DNA of 8,498 nt, taken from contig CP070743.1 in assembly GCA_020348185.1 (NCBI GenBank), positions 129,357 through 137,854 on the forward strand, in the 5' to 3' direction. Both the position numbers and the translations under genes were made by a program. Origin of the DNA: Nitrospirota bacterium (GTDB lineage Bacteria > Nitrospirota > Nitrospiria > Nitrospirales > UBA8639). The notes beneath the pieces are model-generated. The model saw only the letters and a program-made list of their open reading frames with translations, was not told the origin of the DNA and searched no databases. This document shows, in pieces, positions 6,037 to 8,498 of the stretch. The number at the start of each line of letters is the position of its first letter. The first letter of the stretch is position 1.

Positions 6037-7125
6037 TCAGTGAGTCAAAACCAAACCGTGATCAGCATGCCATTGCACATAGACATGCTGGCCAACTTGA
6101 AAACGGTGAGAGGGTCGAAGCGCCATTGGAACTCTCGCCGTCCAGACAAGCCCATCTTGCAAATCAAGCTTATAGAACATCTCTCCTCCATTAAAGCTCA
6201 CCTTGTTGATGAGAGCTGGCAAACTATTGTCATACCCGTCATGCTTCGGTCCAGGAGAAAGGTGCACTCGTTCGGGACGAACGATCACCGTGACTTCCTC
6301 AGCTGAAGAATGATCTTTAGGCGTCGTCGCTTGAATGGAGAAGCGGTACGGGGTCATCACTGTACACATTGTTCCATCATAGTTTGAAATCCGACCAACG
6401 ACGGAATTAGACAGACCAATGAAGTGTGCAACAAACGTTGACACTGGGGATTCATAAATTTCCTGCGGCGTGCCCACCTGAAGGATTTGGCCCCGATCCA
6501 TCACCGCCACTCGATCCGATAACATCAGGGCCTCTTCCTGGTGATGGGTCACGCAGACAAAGGTGCTTTGGACCCGCGCCTGAATTTCCTTCAGTTCAAC
6601 TTGCATCTCTTGACGCAATTGTTGATCCAGGGCTCCCAAGGGTTCATCTAACAGGAGAATAGCCGGGCGGTTGACCAAGGCACGGGCTAAAGCGACACGC
6701 TGTTGCTCGCCTCCAGACAATTGTGTCGGGTATCGATGGGGTTTTTCGTGAAGCTTGACGAGTTCCAGGGTTTCCCCAACCTGGGACTTGATTTCGGTCA
6801 CCGAATGACCCCGCATCTGAAGACCAAACGCCACATTATGATAAACCGTCATATGAGGAAAGAGCGCATAATTTTGAAACACCATATTCACCGGTCGCTG
6901 ATGGGGTGGGACATGATTCATGGAGCGTCCCTGAATAAAAATCTCCCCTTGATCCGGTCGATCCAATCCAGCAATCAATCGAAGAGTCGTCGTTTTGCCG
7001 GAGCCGCTGGGTCCCAAAATGGAGAAAAATTCTCCCTTCGTCATGTCCAGCGATACGTCATCAACAGCGATGGTATCACCATGGAATTTCACAACTTTTC
7101 GAAGACCGACAGCGAATTCTTCCAT
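6037..7125 (-). CDS. potA: Polyamine ABC transporter ATPase PotA
   Basis: ATP-hydrolysing subunit on the cytoplasmic face of the polyamine importer. The 362 residues contain Walker A GPSGSGKTT (38-46), Q-loop FQNYALFPH (Q84), signature LSGGEQQR (136-143), Walker B ILLLDEP (156-162), D-loop GALD (164-167) and the H-loop His at 194. A C-terminal regulatory TOBE/OB region follows, with VRPE at 282-285. One oddity: the usual THDQEEA after Walker B reads THHQEEA, so Asp195 is His. The ATG at 7125 (MEEFAVGLRKVVKFHG) is preferred. A TTG at 7197 would add 24 residues unlike any PotA N-terminus and would overlap a putative promoter. It is the first gene of potABCD. Related iron or sulfate ATPases are excluded by the permeases and receptor downstream. 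Confidence 0.95.
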   Translation of the reverse strand: MEEFAVGLRKVVKFHGDTIAVDDVSLDMTKGEFFSILGPSGSGKTTTLRLIAGLDRPDQGEIFIQGRSMNHVPPHQRPVNMVFQNYALFPHMTVYHNVAFGLQMRGHSVTEIKSQVGETLELVKLHEKPHRYPTQLSGGEQQRVALARALVNRPAILLLDEPLGALDQQLRQEMQVELKEIQARVQSTFVCVTHHQEEALMLSDRVAVMDRGQILQVGTPQEIYESPVSTFVAHFIGLSNSVVGRISNYDGTMCTVMTPYRFSIQATTPKDHSSAEEVTVIVRPERVHLSPGPKHDGYDNSLPALINKVSFNGGEMFYKLDLQDGLVWTARVPMALRPSHRFQVGQHVYVQWHADHGLVLTH

Positions 7126-7166
7126 TGAAATTACGTTCCAACCAAATACACGTTTCTCACTTAGAG

Positions 7167-7197
7167 ATTTTAAAAATCGGGGTTCGATGCACGACAA
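7167..7197 (-). promoter_or_regulatory. Candidate promoter for potABCD
   Basis: On the minus strand TTGTCG (7192-7197) is followed after 19 bp by TAAAAT (7167-7172), about 40 nt before the potA ATG. The -10 lies inside a near-perfect AT-rich palindrome (GATTTTAAAAATC on the plus strand, 7166-7178) that could be an operator. The spacing is longer than ideal, so this is weak evidence. Confidence 0.3.
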
Positions 7198-7237
7198 TGG
7201 AATTCTAGGTAGTGGTTCGGAGAGAAGTCAATTTGAA

Positions 7238-7267
7238 TTGAGCCACCATGCCCTCACTCGCTATAAT
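7238..7267 (+). promoter_or_regulatory. sigma70-like promoter of the SYLF gene
   Basis: TTGAGC (7238-7243) and a perfect TATAAT (7262-7267) are separated by 18 bp. Transcription would start near 7274, leaving a leader of about 38 nt before the ATG at 7312. It lies back to back with the potA upstream region. Confidence 0.6.
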
Positions 7268-7294
7268 CCACCCCCAGCGTTTCTGGAAAAATTT

Positions 7295-7300
7295 GGGAGG
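7295..7300 (+). promoter_or_regulatory. Ribosome binding site deciding the SYLF gene start
   Basis: GGGAGG lies 11 nt before the ATG at 7312; reading it as GGAGGTGG shortens the gap to 8 or 9. A GTG at 7300 overlaps this site and is therefore unlikely to be the start. Confidence 0.6.
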
Positions 7301-7311
7301 TGGAACGAATT

Positions 7312-8007
7312 ATGCGAACCTTGGCTTGTTTTCTTATTTCACTTGTGATGTTTCTGTCTGTCGGTGCTGGGCAAACGAAGGCGGAGTCAACGGAGATGCT
7401 CCTTTACGATTGTTATATCGCACTCGAAGAATTTCTCGATGATCCACATTGGGTTGGATTGAGAAACGCTGTCGGCGGGACCCGTGGTATCTTCATCATT
7501 CCAAGCCTTAAAAAGGCGGGCTTAGTCATTGGGGTACAGCGCGGCACCGGTATCCTGATGGCTCGTGATGGAGAGGCCTGGAGTGATCCGATATTTATTA
7601 AATTGACGGCCCAGAGCCTCGGCCTTCAAGGTGGGGTGTATGATGCCAATATGATGCTGTTGGTCATGTCCGACAAAATGATGGACAACATGCTCTCTCA
7701 ATATTTTGGTCTCGGGGGAGATGCCGGGATCTCGCTTGGTTCGTTGGGCATTGGCGGGGGAGGCAGTGGGAGCCTCACCGAAGGCATGACCACCTTGATG
7801 GCCGTAGAGGGCAGTGGCCTTTTTCTCGGCACTGCCTTCATGAATTCCATGCTTTCCACGGAGGACAATCTGAACAAAAAAATGTATGGCTTGCCCGTAA
7901 AAGAAGTCCCTACCGTGTTACAACAACATGGAACTGATGCTCGCACGCAGCTTCTGCGAGAAAGGCTGGCTCAGATCGTGAAGGAGTCATGGTATGGGAA
8001 GAAATGA
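7312..8007 (+). CDS. Secreted SYLF-domain (Ysc84/DUF500) lipid-binding family protein
   Basis: A 231-residue protein with a classic signal peptide (MRTLACFLISLVMFLSVGAG), probably cut near TKA-E around residue 24, so it should be periplasmic or outer-membrane associated. The remainder matches the SYLF family pattern: RGIFIIPSLKKAGLVIGVQR (58-77), GTGILM, a Trp-x-x-Pro motif (WSDPIFIKL), a GLQGG turn, a hydrophobic strand-helix (MMLLVMSDKMMDNML, 114-128), then LGGDAGISLGSLGIGG. Eukaryotic SYLF proteins bind phosphoinositides; the bacterial role is not established. Residues 147-155 are Gly/Ser-rich, and 15 Met residues are present, more than usual where the family mostly has Leu or Val. It is transcribed divergently from potA and convergently with glpK, so it is probably monocistronic. 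The ATG at 7312 is set by the ribosome binding site and signal peptide. Confidence 0.88.
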   Translation: MRTLACFLISLVMFLSVGAGQTKAESTEMLLYDCYIALEEFLDDPHWVGLRNAVGGTRGIFIIPSLKKAGLVIGVQRGTGILMARDGEAWSDPIFIKLTAQSLGLQGGVYDANMMLLVMSDKMMDNMLSQYFGLGGDAGISLGSLGIGGGGSGSLTEGMTTLMAVEGSGLFLGTAFMNSMLSTEDNLNKKMYGLPVKEVPTVLQQHGTDARTQLLRERLAQIVKESWYGKK

Positions 8008-8015
8008 ATACGTTT

Positions 8016-8498
8016 TCAAATCCCTCCCGGACCATCCTTCTCACCTATCGTGCGGACCCGGCTCACCGCTTCCTGCCAGCCTTCGTACAACACATTTCCC
8101 TCCGATGTTTTGAGACGCGGACGAAACCGACGGTCTACTTTTCTTAGGCGTTCGACTTCTTCGGTCGACGCCCAAATCCCAACTCCCAAACCAGCCAAAT
8201 ACGTGGCTCCTAACGCCGTGGTTTCGATAATTTTCGGCCGCTCAACTTCGACCCCAAGAATATCAGCCTGAAACTGCATGAGAAAATCGTTGGAGGCTGC
8301 ACCGCCGTCGACCCGTAACTTCTGCAGCGGTTCCCCGGTTGCCTTAGTCATGGCCTCCACCACATCCCGCGTCTGATAGGCAATCCCTTCCAGAACAGCG
8401 CGTGCGACATGGGCACGAGTGGAACCCAGAGTCAGCCCAAGAATAGCCCCGCGGGCATTGGGATCCCAAAACGGCGCGCCAAGACCCACAAATGCGGG
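8016..8498 (-). CDS. glpK: Glycerol kinase, C-terminal part (5' end outside window)
   Basis: Phosphorylates glycerol with ATP to sn-glycerol 3-phosphate in the cytosol, feeding lipid synthesis or glycolysis. Only the last 160 residues are present, about a third of a typical 500-residue enzyme. The match to the FGGY-family C-terminal domain is clear: GLGAPFWDPNARGAILGLT, ARAVLEGIAYQTRDVVEAM, the conserved LRVDGGAASNDFLMQFQADI, and ETTALGATYLAGLGVG. These motifs are those of GlpK rather than xylulokinase. No frameshift is seen. The start lies beyond position 8498. The stop faces the SYLF gene stop across 8 bp, with no visible terminator between them. Confidence 0.95.
   Translation of the reverse strand, partial: PAFVGLGAPFWDPNARGAILGLTLGSTRAHVARAVLEGIAYQTRDVVEAMTKATGEPLQKLRVDGGAASNDFLMQFQADILGVEVERPKIIETTALGATYLAGLGVGIWASTEEVERLRKVDRRFRPRLKTSEGNVLYEGWQEAVSRVRTIGEKDGPGGI

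Noticed and set aside
7126..7197. TTG start for potA at 7197
   Set aside because: It adds 24 residues outside the family pattern; ATG 7125 gives a normal PotA N-terminus.
8008..8015. Bidirectional terminator between the SYLF gene and glpK
   Set aside because: Only 8 bp separate the stops, and I see no hairpin with a T-run at either gene end.

Overview
The window is an ordinary-looking bacterial chromosome segment of roughly 50% G+C with eight recognisable genes, seven on the minus strand and one on the plus strand. The organism is not certain. Lipoprotein and signal-peptide genes show a Gram-negative style cell envelope. A structured palindromic repeat whose ends carry the string CTTTTTCAACATTCCCC resembles, from memory only, dispersed repeats of Nitrospira-type genomes. 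With the moderate G+C, a Nitrospirota lineage is my best guess, at low to moderate confidence.

Layout from left to right. Positions 1-1368 (minus) hold the N-terminal 456 residues of an MsbA/ABCB-type ABC exporter, cut by the window edge before its signature motif. Positions 1369-1567 are noncoding and contain tandem TTTCGGG heptamers facing inverted copies, a possible stem-loop and G-quadruplex. Next is a two-gene minus-strand unit: an exported HEAT-repeat protein (2128-2946) followed 29 bp later by peptide deformylase def (1568-2098). The 2947-3280 intergenic stretch holds a putative promoter, a short degenerate echo of the potD 3' end, and a 156-bp imperfect palindromic element whose right end falls inside the potD stop codon.

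Positions 3281-7125 (minus) form a tightly packed potABCD operon: ATPase, two permeases and a lipoprotein receptor. PotB/PotC and PotC/PotD are joined by stop/start overlaps. Together they would bind polyamines (spermidine/putrescine) outside the inner membrane and import them at the cost of ATP. Divergently, at 7312-8007 (plus), lies a secreted SYLF-domain (Ysc84/DUF500) protein with a good sigma70-like promoter. It converges, with an 8-bp gap, on the 3' part of glycerol kinase glpK (8016-8498, minus), which runs off the right edge.

No CRISPR array, tRNA, rRNA, prophage gene, transposase or new multi-gene system is visible. The points most worth following are the structured repeat at 3126-3281, the PotD-tail echo beside it, and the TTTCGGG repeat cluster at 1400-1490.
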